From Liolophura sinensis (taxonomy: Eukaryota; Mollusca; Polyplacophora; Chitonida; Chitonidae): 64,000 nt of DNA. Of this stretch, positions 50,901-62,159 are shown one piece after another; position 1 is the first letter of the stretch, and each line of letters opens with the position of its first letter. The translations under genes were made by a program, and so were the position numbers. The notes beneath the pieces were generated by a model. That model saw only the letters and a program-made list of their open reading frames with translations. It did no database searches and was not told the origin of the DNA. The stretch is taken from positions 76,933,966-76,997,965 of the forward strand of contig NC_088300.1 of assembly GCF_032854445.1 (NCBI RefSeq). The letters run 5' to 3'.

Positions 50901-53900
50901 AGCACTCAAACAGACCTTCTCACAAGCTGGACGGTCCTCAACAACAGCTCTGTCACTACACCACTAAAACAGGCCTTCACAAGCTTGACTGTCCTCAACT
51001 ACAGTTCTGTCACTACAACACTAAAACAGGCCTTCACAAGCTTGACTGTCCTCAACTACAGCTCTGTCACTACACCACTAAAACAGGCCTTCACAAGCTG
51101 GACTGTCCTCAACTACAGCTCTGTCACTACACCACTAAAACAGGCCTTCACAAGCTGGACTGTCCTCAACTATAGCTCTGTCACTACAACACTAAAACAC
51201 ACCTTCACAAGCTGGACTGTCCTCAACTATAGCTCTGTCACTACAACACTAAAACAGGCCTTCACAAACTGGACTGTCCTCAACTATAGCTCTGTTACTA
51301 CACCACTAAAACAGACCTTGTCACAAGCTGGACTCTGCTTTCTGAGCTGTAAAATTTCACAGCAAATAACTGCTGATATAATATTCGATTCTTGATATTT
51401 TTATGGTGCAGCTCCAGTTTCCTTCAAGCATGAACCAGATTGTCATCATACATAAAGTGAAAAATTCTTAAATATGGCATTAAATACCAAGAAAATATAT
51501 AAATATATTCTGGAAAACAAAATTAATTTAGAGGGCTTTGTTGGCCGTTTAAAGAAGTTGTTTGTAGCCCCACGAAGAATGAATGTATACTGTATTAAGT
51601 TTTTCAGGCCTAAATTGAACTTCAAAATTAAAGTCAAGATAGGAAAATTCTGAATCTGCAATGCTACAAGGTTACATGTCTTTTGTCAAGTAAGTTTTTA
51701 GCTGTGTCCTCGACATTAGATGAGCCTCAACTCCAGATTCTAAAAGTTCGTGCTCAGACTACCACCACCACAGGTGCACTGGACATGGATATACTCACAT
51801 GGATATAAGGACACGTCATCTTTACACAGACTCTGTGTTTCCCCGGTTTTAGCAATAAACCGTGTCAAGGCTCTCTCTACATCTCTCTTTTGTGAGGCTG
51901 CCTTCTCTCTGATAATCTGGTATTCATTCACTGGCTGTTTGTGGGTCTGAAACAGGCGTGAAAGTGGTAAAGGTATTCAACTTTTGCTCTAATATAGCCC
52001 ACAGCCAGTATCACCCATTAAACTGAATGTCTGACAAAGCAAAGAAACAGGCTCTATGAAATGTGTACTGGTGAACTGTAATAATGCTTTGTACAGCTAC
52101 TTGTAGCAAACATTTTTGCCTTGTTAACATACCCTACATCTGAGAAGATGCAGACATGCTCAAGAACATAAGCTATGCGCAGGTAATAAAAAAAAAACAC
52201 TTTTAATTCGTCTTATTTATTTGATTGTTGTTTTACTCCTGTTCTCGAGAATAGTTTCACTTATACGATGGTGGCCAGCATCCACACGATACTGGCAGAC
52301 TTTCTCACATATGACTGAAGAGGAAGCCAGCATAAGCTGGACAGCGACAACAATGGTGAGAGGCTCATAGGTCAATGTGCTACACTAGCATGCTAACCAC
52401 CAGGCCACATAGGCCCCCTAGGCTTGAAATCTGACTTACCAGGGGCCTGATATGGGTGCATATGTGTGTCAGGAAATCTGACCAACCAGAGGTCTGATAT
52501 AGGTGCATGCTGTATGTGGGTGTCTGGAATCTGATCTACCAGAGGTTTGATATAGGTGTGTGTGGGAATCTGACCTACAAGAGGCCTGATATGGGTGTGT
52601 GTGGGAATCTGACCTACAAGAGGCCTGATATAGGTGAGTGTGGTAATCTCACTCACCTACAAGAGGCTTTGATATAGGTATGTGTGGGAATCTAACCTAC
52701 CAGAGGCCTGATATAGGTGTGTGTGGTAATCTCACCTACCAGAGGCTTGATATAGGTATGTGTGGGAATCTGACCTACCAGAGCCTCAATATAGGTATGT
52801 TTGTGGGAATCTGACCTACCAGAGGCTTGATACAGGTGTACGTGGGAATCTGACCTACCAGAGGCCTGATATAGGTGTGTGTGGGAATCTGACCTACAAG
52901 AGGCCTGATATAGGTGAGTGTGGTAATCTCACCTACCAGAGGCTTTGATATAGGTATGTGTGGGAATCTAACCTATCAGAGGCCTGATATAGGTGTGTGT
53001 GGTAATCTCACCTACCAGAGGCTTGATATAGGTATGTGTGGGAATCTGACCTACCAGAGCCTTGATATAGGTATGTTTGTGGGAATCTGACCTACCAGAG
53101 GCTTGATACAGGTGTACGTGGGAATCTGACCTACCAGAGGCCTGATATAGGTGTGTGTGGGAATCTGACCTACAAGAGGCCTGATATAGGTGAGTGTGTT
53201 AATCTCACCTACCAGAGGCTTTGATATAGGTGTGTGTGGGAATCTGACCTACAAGAGGCCTGATATAGGTGTGTGTGGTAATCTCACCAACCAGAGGTTT
53301 GATATAGGTATGTGTGGTAATCTCACCTACCAGAGACTTTGATATAGGTGTACGTGGGAATCTAACCTACCAGAGGCCTGATATAGGTGTGTGTGGGAAT
53401 CTGACCTACCAGAGGCCTGATATAGGTGTGTGTGTGGGAATCTGACCTACCAGAGGCCTGATATAGGTGTATGTGTGGGAATCCTGACCTACCAGAGGCC
53501 TGATATAGGTGTGTGTGAGAATCTTATCTATCAGAGGCCTGATATCAAAGTTTGCACAAGGTTGAACCCAGATCGTTTGAGCTATATGTAACCATAAAGC
53601 GAAATTCTTAAATTTGCAAACTTATTTATTTCCTCAAAATGGCTGTTGAGGTGGTGGAAATCCCCGAGTGTACTAGTACTGCAGCAAAGTCCCCTGCTAA
53701 TACATACGCCCGCCATTATACAGGTCCAGGGGAATCCTCAAATAGCGCAACAATGGCTAACTAGGGAGGTGGGGGAGCACAGCATGAACAGTGATCAGAG
53801 GCATCAGGAAACCACTACTAAACGTATCTGTCATGCATATGCTGTGAATCACATTGTTTTCAAGGCTACACCACCATGTGTTCTATTCCTGAGTATTTTG

Positions 53901-56357
53901 GGATTTTTTGATGAATTTTGTAGTGTGGGTAATATCCAACTTTGGTTTATGAAGCCATCACCACCTCTGATAAAATGGTTTTGCCCTCAGGGTGAAATGA
54001 TACAACCCCTGACATAAGTGGATGTCAACAATAACCATTCCATGGAAAGTTGTAGACTAGTGAAGGTTTAAATTCAGTTCAAATTAATTGTCACCTTTCT
54101 CCGCTTACTGCTAGCCCACAATACATGACTGATGGATGCCGCAAGCTAGCATGCATTGTGTTCCTGACCTACCAGAGGATTGATATAGGTATATGTGGAA
54201 ATCTGACCTACCAGAGGCCTGATATAGGTGTATGTGTGGGAATCTGACCTACCAGAGGCCTGATATAGGTGTATGTGTGGGAATCTGACCTACCAGAGGC
54301 CTGATACAGGTGTGTATGGGAATCTGACCTACCAGAGGCCTCATATAGGTGTGTGTGTGGGAACCTGACCTACCAGGGACCTGGTATTAGTGAGAGTGTC
54401 CAGGAATCTGACATACGAGGCCCGATATACATATGTGCCTTGGAATCTAAAATACTATAGGTGTGTTAGTATGGAAACCCGACCTACCAGAGGCTTGATA
54501 TAGGTGTGTGTGGGAATCTGATCTACCAGAGACCGGATATATAGGTAGATGTGTGAGTTAAAATTTGACAGACCCTGGTGTGATCAAGTCCTGGCATAAG
54601 TGTACACATAAGTGTAAGAGGCTTGGCATCTGACATACAGATATACATTCATGCAGCTGTGGGAGACCAGAAATCTGACCTACAGAGTCCTAATGTATGT
54701 GTGGGAGTCTGGAAATGCTGGAAGATGATCAGGTATGTGTGATGATGAGATTTCTTCTCCCCAACCTGCAGGGTTTTAGGATTGCCACAGGTGGAAGCAT
54801 GAACAGCTGAAAATGCAAAAAAAAGTCACATTAACAAGTATAGGTAACAAACTTGGAGCAAGTCTTGCTCCTTAGCTCCTTGTTAAGTATCTGACAAAAC
54901 ATGACAGATCTGTCATATGTACATATACGTGACCTCTAATAACATCTGTTCATTGTATTAGTGCTAACAAGTAATCAACATATTTAGCTGATATACAGAA
55001 CATTGTATAATGTACTCACGTGGCAGAAAGACACTTTTGTTAGCCCTTTTAGCATGTGCAGCTATACCATCAATATTAATTCCTGAAATACAAAGTTGAA
55101 ACAAATGGTGTGCACACAAAAACTTGTCATCATTCATATACATGTAGCAAAATGCAAGTTTCACAAGGCAAATGAAGAGATGCCATGACACCAACCAATT
55201 TATTTCACAGGTTTACTTACCTGCCTAAAACAAAAGTTCATCATGTGCTACTTAATTGGTTTAGTATAATACTATTACCCATCACTAAATCAAAAACAGC
55301 CTTGCACATGTTTGGTACAGAGCAGATAAGGTTAGCAACTCGAATTCATCATTAAAACTGAAGATTACATGAGCCTGCAATTTGACCAGAGTAAACAGTA
55401 AGCATGGTGTGTCAACAAAAGTATAAATCTTACTAAATAAAAGTGAGTTCAATCTTTTGGGCCTGGGTACTATAGAGATGATGGTGAACTAAGTTTCAGG
55501 TTTAATACAAACCATACATGTTCATAATGCGTTTGCCAGAGAAGTTAACTCTGTAATATTTTGATATGTGTGACTGTTGTCCTTTTAAATCTTTCTTCTA
55601 AACAATATATTTTTTTTTTGAGAAATGAAAAAGATCTTTACTCTGGATAGGGTAAATCATGAATTAAAAGCCTACCATACCCATATCAATAAGTGCCAGC
55701 ACAACATCACTCAGCATCACACCTGTTCTCCCAGACAACTCGCTGTAACACCTTGAAGAAGCGCCCAGCCTCTGTCAGAACTAAACGCAGGTTTATTGTT
55801 AATCATAAGCACCAAAATATAATTACTGTCAACTGGATGTCACAAACATATTGAAAACATAATCACACTAGCCAACCCAATGACTTGTGGTCTGGTGAAA
55901 GTTGATTTTAGGGTGTAACTTTCCAGAGCTATGTTATACTTACTTCATTGAGAACATTTAAATACTAGTAAGCTACGTTTCCATTACTTCAAGTCTGCTC
56001 AATCCTGGGATACAATATGTTGCGCTGAAAACAAGGGCGAGCTTCATATCCCTGTCATATTGTATCCCAGCTTAACCATTTCACAAATGCCAACATGACC
56101 ATCACACTGGTTCTAAAAAAAAAAAACACCAGAAGCCTAATATAGGATAAGAATGCATCCATGAAATGTTGGCTGTCACTAAATGTAGGCTAACTTCAGA
56201 AAAAAAAATAAAACCTACAACTCTGAAGAGCTTCTGTCAACGTCTCCAGCACCGAGTCGTCCGCCGCTCCAAATCCTACTTCGGAACACAGCGCACCTAC
56301 GGCCACCTTCAGTGCCTTTCGACGGCTTGCAAAGTAGTTGTTGGTTTCTGTTGCCAT
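47976..56357 (-). CDS. TAF8: TAF8, TFIID subunit 8 (six exons, apparent frame breaks)
   Basis: TFIID component; its histone fold pairs with TAF10 and its C-terminus carries a nuclear import signal. Minus-strand exons: 56357-56219 (start MATETNNYFASRRKALKVAV), 55780-55681, 55082-55020, exon 4 from 54806 (or internal acceptor 54765) to 54684, 51946-51799, 48232-47976. Exon 2 encodes FLTEAGRFFK in one frame and CYSELSGRTGVMLSDVVLAL in another; one base too many near 55751 explains this. Exon 4 matches the family in two frames ('NPKTLQVGEKK', then 'HIPDHLPAFPDSHTYIR'), and its donor (CT|GTAGGT) is one base short of the frame of exon 5. Exons 1, 3, 5 and 6 are clean: exon 5 has 'EYQIIREKAASQKRDVERAL' and 'TRFIAKTGETQSLCKDDVS', exon 6 ends 'DNPYLRPVKMPKVRKKSIR'. 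Expected length is about 275 residues. Sequencing errors or a damaged gene are both possible. Confidence 0.88.
48233..51345 (-). repeat. 57-bp array made from the TAF8 intron 5 / exon 6 junction, about 54 units
   Basis: On the gene strand each unit reads 'cagcttgtgaaggcctgttt', 'tagtgttgtag', 'tgacagagctgtagttgagg', 'acagtc'. The real acceptor reads 'cagcttgtgaaggcctgttt', 'tactgttgtag' | 'tgatagccg'. So each unit repeats the pyrimidine stretch, the acceptor TTGTAG and the first exon bases, and the array abuts the real exon at 48232. Larger blocks are duplicated: about 49430-49960 recurs at about 50775-51290, and a five-unit block at about 48600-48700 recurs near 48890-48990. Open frames on the plus strand are artefacts of the 57-bp period. 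Confidence 0.95.
52205..52425 (-). mobile_element. tRNA-derived SINE
   Basis: Plus strand: tail 'cttatttatttgattgttgt', body 'tcacttatacgatggtggcc', head side 'gaagccagcataagctggac' and 'catgctaaccaccaggccac'. A central part of the body is deleted. It lies in TAF8 intron 4 and touches the start of the 39-bp array. Confidence 0.8.
52430..53545 (-). repeat. about 39-bp array made from the TAF8 exon 4 / intron 4 junction (block 1)
   Basis: On the gene strand each unit reads 'cacacacctatatcaggcct', 'ctggtaggtcagattccc'. The exon 4 end reads 'cacacatacattaggactct', 'gtaggtcagatttcc'. Every unit thus carries a copy of the last exon bases and the donor GTAGGT. A seven-unit block of about 275 bp is duplicated (52660-52935 and 52937-53215). 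Confidence 0.92.
53546..54160. other. about 600-bp unrelated insert splitting the TAF8 minisatellite
   Basis: Repeat units stop at 'gaggcctgatatcaaag' and resume at 'ctgacctaccagaggattga'. The insert is unique in the window, includes 'ggctgttgaggtggtggaaa' and 'ccccgagtgtactagtactg', and has a 123-codon open frame with no recognised domain. I could not find convincing terminal repeats or a target duplication. A non-autonomous transposon is one possibility. Confidence 0.5.
54161..54683 (-). repeat. about 39-bp array made from the TAF8 exon 4 junction (block 2)
   Basis: Continues block 1 with the same unit to about 54550, then decays through diverged copies ('gaaacccgacctaccagagg', 'atctgacatacagatataca') until the exon 4 end at 54684. 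The copy at the exon has 'ctacagagtcc' where the units have 'ctaccagaggcc', one C fewer. Confidence 0.88.
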
Positions 56358-56600
56358 TGTAAATTATTCAGGCACTACTGAAACAGCGTTGCAACTAAAA
56401 TCAGTTTCAAAACAAGCTTAGAGGCTACAGTTGTCTTCGTCCACGAGTATGGTGTTGTTGTTGCTTCGCAGGTAATTTACTGTAGGCGCCATCTACCGGA
56501 AACATGCAATACTACACAATACTTATTCCCCTTGTTCATGTCCCAGTCTTCGCACATGCGCACCCGAGATTATAGCAGCTTTTGACCCCATGGGTTCAAG
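56358..56600 (-). promoter_or_regulatory. probable TAF8 promoter
   Basis: Upstream of the TAF8 ATG. ETS-type accggaaa at 56495-56502, a YY1-like ggcgccatct at about 56485-56494, and an NRF1-like cgcacatgcgca at 56551-56562. No TATA box at a sensible place. The transcription start is not known. Confidence 0.5.
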
Positions 56601-57252
56601 GTACTCAGAAATAATCTAACATATAGGCCTATATTACAAACAGTTTTAATATATAAACGTTTTCATCGATTTAATAACTTTTTCATCAATTTATTAGTTT
56701 CCCTCCTGGTAACGGACAGGAATAAGTCTCCGCACATTTTCTTTTCATAGTGTTTCAATGCTGTGCATTGAAATTTGCTGCATTGTTTTACCGTGACATA
56801 CAAATCACGTTCGAATTTCCATGTGTTTCGTCTTCATTTTTCGACAAAAATGTCAGCTTTTATCCCATTTTGTCTGTATCACGATAATTTGAAGTACGTA
56901 TTTTGACATTATATCATTTCACCTGAAAACTCTTTGTAAAATTGGATAAAATATAGGCCTATCGGCCGATACTGTCAATCATGCAGAGAAAACTCAACTT
57001 CGTGTCGTTAATTCGAATTTCCGGTTATTAGATTTCACCATAAATGGTCATTTTTTTGGTAATCATAAAACAACATGCCGCCAATATATATATATATATA
57101 TATATATTATACCGGTGGAGTTTTAAACAAGGACGACATTCCCGTCGGATGGGAGTTGGATTTGCTTATACCGGTACTTCATTTCAGTGCACGAACGTTT
57201 ATTAACCCTACCAAGATGGTACGCCATAGAATGCTGCCCTTGCAAATGTCCT

Positions 57253-57274
57253 CGTGAACCAGCGGTGGTTCACG
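57253..57274. other. perfect 9-bp inverted repeat with 4-base loop
   Basis: cgtgaacca, gcgg, tggttcacg: the two arms are exact reverse complements. It could be a DNA-binding site or a short hairpin; nothing around it decides. Confidence 0.6.
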
Positions 57275-57381
57275 GGTTATATGGACAAACATTGACTGGA
57301 AGCTGACGTTCGGCGGAGGCGTGTATTCACATTAGGTAATGCCCTTCAGTTAGCTATACAAATTTGTTATATCAGTGGGGT

Positions 57382-57393
57382 TGCGCATGCGCA
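57382..57393. promoter_or_regulatory. NRF1-type palindrome
   Basis: tgcgcatgcgca is a full match to the NRF1 core palindrome, about 1 kb upstream of the TAF8 start. A second, weaker site lies at 56551-56562. Confidence 0.5.
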
Positions 57394-58919
57394 CCTGTGT
57401 CGACCAGCAGTGCTTTTCGAGAAATATAGGAATGTAGTGTTTACTAACGTCTAACTTGCTAAGAAACCATTTATGGCGCTCTAAATTGACACATGTGCAC
57501 ATTCAGTTAAGTATTTCCCCGATCTTATTTTTCTAAACTGTAGATTGTTAGCTGTGCGGAAATGAGAGTTTATGGCACTCAAACTAATTTTGGATATTTT
57601 TCAAAAAGGCTTGAGAAAGAATTTTTTCAGTTTCAATCATCATTTTAACAAAAATTGAGCTCCGGGTCCGACAATCCGTCCAGCACCCGGTAAAAGGCAC
57701 AAACCAATGCCACCTGCAAAACATAATTTTATCGCACGATGTACGCTAGAAAAAGTGAAGAAATAAAAAACGTTTTACAGCTCAATAAATACCGCTGTTC
57801 TTTACATACTATGTTTTCCGATACTATAGTCCAATAAATGTGATATAAATGCTCATGTAGAGGCACAAATATGATCTTACTACATCTTTGTTGTACGTAG
57901 AATTTGGAGTTGACGTTTTTTACTCAAAGTTAGTGCGCATGATGGAATCCCTATCCAGGCAGTTAACTCTAAGCCCCGATAGCGGACGCCTGTGAAGCGT
58001 GGTATCGTACGTTGAACATCAAAGGCTACCTGGCCGCGGTAGTTGAAAGGCACAGCGGGTATGTCTGGCCGGCTCGCTGAGCTGAGTGGGTGAGTTGTTC
58101 CTCCCTCCATATATACCTATATCCCATCACCGCATGACTCCTATGCACAGCACCTGACAGCACTCTCATAATATGGCATCCTCGTGGACTGGAGAAAAAT
58201 AATTAAATGATTGCCAGTTTCCTAATCAACATAGCATCATCTACATAATGGTATAAGTAATTGTCCAATACATTATGAAGAAAAACAGCTGTGTGTTGGT
58301 ACATTCGCGGTTTGTTCCAACAAACTGTTAAGTATGTTTCTCGATATCGAATTCCAGCTCGATTTAAGTCTAGTTTATGCCATGTCTCAGTTTCCTGTTA
58401 TGTAGCCAAAAGCATGGAATTATTGAAGTCAGAGCCATTAATTTTATCATTGATCATTACTCGTAAACTTCAAAGGCAACAATGTTTCCAAGGCAACTAG
58501 ACCGCAAACCATCTTCACCACTATACAAATATTTGCAATTATACGTGTACCGGAACGTGAAACTATAAATCACGGATCTTCGTACAAACGGCGTTAAACA
58601 CAAATCAAACAACTGACCAAATAAACATAACTATAAGCATGCAGAGGCTAGAAGCCGATTATAAGGCGATGTTTATTTTCCTCGAAACCCATAACACACG
58701 TGTAGGTGCTTAATGTACTCATATTGCACATCAGTGAAACTCGCTTTACTATTTTGATTTCCCGTCCATACCTGTCTACAGTTCACCGCGTTACATTTAC
58801 TTCGACCCTTACAGTGGTGAACATATATGTGACACTACCTTGGTTGGTGCTCTGGCTGGACATCACTACCGGTACAAATATATTACTAAAACTTATTGTA
58901 GATGCTTTGAGAACACTAT

Positions 58920-59385
58920 TTTTCTAGGTTCTGTCTAATACCCGTTGGCAGCCGTTGTGACTGGACTTCACCACTATACCATCTTACGTTTGTGGCTTGT
59001 TGTTGATTAAACTTAAAGATACCTTAGCCGTTTTGACAGGACGTCTTGATTGGACTTCACTACTACGAAGATATCTTGACAGATGTTTTGACAGGAATGT
59101 ACCACAACCTTAAGATACCCTGCCAGATGCTTACACAGGAGTTCACCCAACTATTATGCACTATGAACCACTACTATAAGATACCTTGTCAAATTCCTCC
59201 ACTGGACCATCAGTATACCACTACAGGTCTTCAAAATGCTTTGACTGCACATCACTACTATGTGATAACATGTCAAATGCTTGGACTAGACCAACACTAC
59301 CAAGACACCTTGTCAGTCCATAGACTAGACCGTTACTACCAAGATACTTTGTCAAATGTTTTGGCAGAACTTACACGATGGTGGT
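58920..59385 (+). repeat. degenerate tandem repeat, roughly 50-65 bp period
   Basis: Recurring pieces in order: 'cactactataagataccttg', 'tcaaatgctttgact', 'ggac' with many changes. Good examples begin near 59045, 59165, 59250 and 59330. An open frame of about 120 codons runs through it but the repeat structure explains it. Confidence 0.6.
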
Positions 59386-59399
59386 TAGGTGTATATGTG

Positions 59400-61950
59400 G
59401 AGCCTACTTAAGTCGGGCATAGAGTCACTTTGGGACTGAGCAACTGGGTTTTTGGCGACTGGAAGCAACTGTGAGCATAATCACAGAAGAATCTGATGGA
59501 AATCGCTGACCTGCATAAATGCTCACCCGCCGGATATAAAGCCACAGGCAAACCTCTGAGAGCTGATTTAACCTCTTGGTCAAAAGTTGGGCAATTTCTA
59601 GTCAGAAAAGGCCACTGAATGTGCTAAATTCTAGGCTTAGTGAAACACCAATTAGTACAAGTTGCCTCAGTACTTGATCAGATGAGAGAACGTCTGCTAT
59701 ATGCCAGGTTTATTTTTTGTGCTTTGACGCTGCCAGGTACTTGGCCTCGGCCGTAAGACATCACCTCCAAATTAAATATATGTTTCCTTTTTTCAAATGA
59801 AGAATAGAGCTGTGAATGGAAGCACAACAGGAGACATACTTTATCTATTATTTTATGTTCTAAAAGCAAAAGATTAAAAACATCTGAAATGGAATTGAGA
59901 TCAAAAATGTGTGAACAAGAACTGTGTAAACAATGCCAAGAAGTAACAAATTTCTAACATAGCTATTTAATATAACAATTAATTGACAATATATCACTGG
60001 GCACATCTATTATTTACAATCAGTACCTAGATATGATACCTTCTTAAGGTAAGACTAGAATGTCCTGGTAACAGGTTTTCATGAAGTAGGCCACAAAAAG
60101 AAATCCACAGTAACAACACTGTTAAAATTGAGCCTACATTCACAAATAAACCCAAAAGATAAAACCTCTTGAAAAACTGAAAACAGCAACGGGACATCAA
60201 AATGGAACAATTAATGTTTTATCACTTTGGATTTCTGAGAACTAGATGAGTATAAATGTTTGAGTATAAATGTTGTACATATGGACAGAAAGAAGTGGTT
60301 CAAGAAAAAAAAGAAGAAAGAAAAAACCCTTCATTTAAAATTAGGACACGGATTGTCCTGTGCAGAAGAATCCTTGTACATATTTTTCATGTCCTTCCAC
60401 CATATGTAGTAATGGACTACCGACAACACAATTATACATCAAAACTGTAACATATGTACATGGTCGAATATTAACATTGGCATTGGCACACCATGGATTT
60501 CAAGTTGCAAATGTAGACCAATGCCATTTGCTACTTGTGTTTAATACATCTTCAGATTTCAGCACTTGTGAGAAAAAGTTCAGAACAACAAGTACACAAT
60601 ACCTCCGATCCTAAATGGCAAATACAAGATTAAGTTGTTCGTGTTACCCTGGAAACATGGTTAACAATTCTGAATAGTCAGGGGTTCTTTTGTTTTGTTT
60701 TCCCCCTAACATTTTCACCTCGTTATTGAAATTGGAATATATTCCATATCATAAGAAAACCTCTGAAAAGAAGTGATGAACTGTAATGGACAACAGGCTG
60801 TTCCAAACATGTTTATGCTGCTGTTGATATACAGCAGCTATTCAAGAGGTTACAATAAGCCAGTCCTCCCTTCTCTGTAAGCAATACTGATAAACAGACA
60901 CCATTTGTGTCTTATGGGTAATTTATGTCCAGGCCAATAATTACATACCTGCAGCACATAGATTGCATTTATTATAATACATGAGTTTTCTTAGAATGTG
61001 TCATGAAAACACATGTGGCTAATGAAGGGAACACCATGAAATTGAAATTTTCAAAAATACAAAAATCAGTGTGAACTGTTAAAAGAAAAAAAAGAATATA
61101 AATGCATAATAATGCTTTCCAAAGGCAGGAAAGATGTTTGGATTTTTGTTTTTTTTTTTCTTTTTTTTTATATTATATATTTTAGCAGATTTGAAACTTT
61201 TTATGACACAAAATGATACTGTACCCTTCCCGGCTGTCACATACACTATACTTTATCATTGTGAAATGGCTTAACACCTAAAAAAGTATCTCCTGATAGG
61301 TGAGACTGTCATAAGAGAAAGATTTTGTAAACTCATGCTGTATGTAGTAGTGAACTTGAAGACAAAATATGACCATGAGACAGATCTATAATGTATACAG
61401 TTCAGGAGTAGGTTTCAAGGAGGGCACTTCATAGCTATGTAAACAATTGCCTATCATCACAATGAAAGTTATTAAAATGTAAAGCACGCTTTGCTAACGG
61501 CTACTTAACACTATGGAAGCTTCTTGAAACTGGTCCCAGATCTCTGGAATTGAAGTACAGTATTACATATCTTCCAACATGTTACACCTACCAAACCCCT
61601 TTTGTCCTTGGAATGGGGTTGATTTTGATGTATTCAATGTTTACCATCAACAACAAGGCATTCAGAGAAAGCCAGTAGCTCGCCTGATTGAGCAGTTTGT
61701 AAAACTGCATAATATTCAAGTCATGTGATACATTGAAATATTGACCTCTAAACCCCCACAAAAGTAGAGTGATCGACACTGTCATATACAGGCATTATCC
61801 TCTAATTATATAGTGCTAAGATCTTGCCATTAAATCAATAAGACCAAAATAATACTTTCACAACAATGACAGTTTACTGATGCGCAAGGCTTACAGAGCA
61901 GTGACTTCACATGTTATGGAATTGAAATCATTATGGTCGGAAAAGACACT
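59400..61950. other. AT-rich sequence without recognisable gene
   Basis: No exon or SINE found on either strand. A T-rich run with interruptions lies at about 61148-61170. The region could be the long 3' untranslated region of a gene on the minus strand whose coding part lies beyond the window, but nothing proves that. Confidence 0.4.
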
Positions 61951-61954
61951 GTGG

Positions 61955-62150
61955 GGAGATTTGCACAATTCATGCAAATCACGAACTGCATTTGCCAATC
62001 CATGTACTATGGGAGGCAATTGCAACCCTGTGGATAGTGCGGCAAAACGACCTATGAGAAAGACTTCCTTGGCTTTTGATATGCAAATCGCTACCGATGA
62101 CTGGCTATTTGTGTACTATGGGTGGCCAATGCAACCCTTTCATTGGCCAA
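61955..62150. promoter_or_regulatory. cluster of octamer and CCAAT motifs
   Basis: Two exact ATGCAAAT octamers (61972-61979 and 62081-62088), an inverted octamer-like ATTTGCA at 61959-61965, ATTTGCC at 61990-61996, and CCAAT boxes at 61995-61999, 62126-62130 and (inverted) 62142-62146. Two parts of the cluster look like diverged copies sharing 'tgtactatggg' and 'caatgcaaccct' or 'caattgcaaccct'. Octamers with CCAAT boxes are known from histone and snRNA promoters; no such gene is visible downstream. Confidence 0.35.
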
Positions 62151-62159
62151 AAACTTTTA

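Larger units (their letters stand above)
56600..58700. other. intergenic, no gene recognised
   Basis: No conserved protein segment on either strand. Nameable features: TA dinucleotide run 57083-57108, a perfect inverted repeat at 57253-57274, an NRF1-type palindrome at 57382-57393, and a relatively CpG-rich patch at about 57960-58090 (includes 'ctacctggccgcggtagttg'). The last two could mark an unrecognised promoter or a noncoding first exon. Confidence 0.45.

Noticed and set aside
50599-51395. Open frames with a 19-residue repeat
   Set aside because: 57-bp array in TAF8 intron 5, antisense to the gene.
53646-54017. 123-codon open frame in the insert of the TAF8 array
   Set aside because: No recognised domain and out of context; more likely part of a noncoding insert.
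54765-54806. Choosing one acceptor for TAF8 exon 4
   Set aside because: 54806 gives better family similarity at first but needs another frame break; 54765 keeps the HIPDHLP frame without one. I left both in the annotation.
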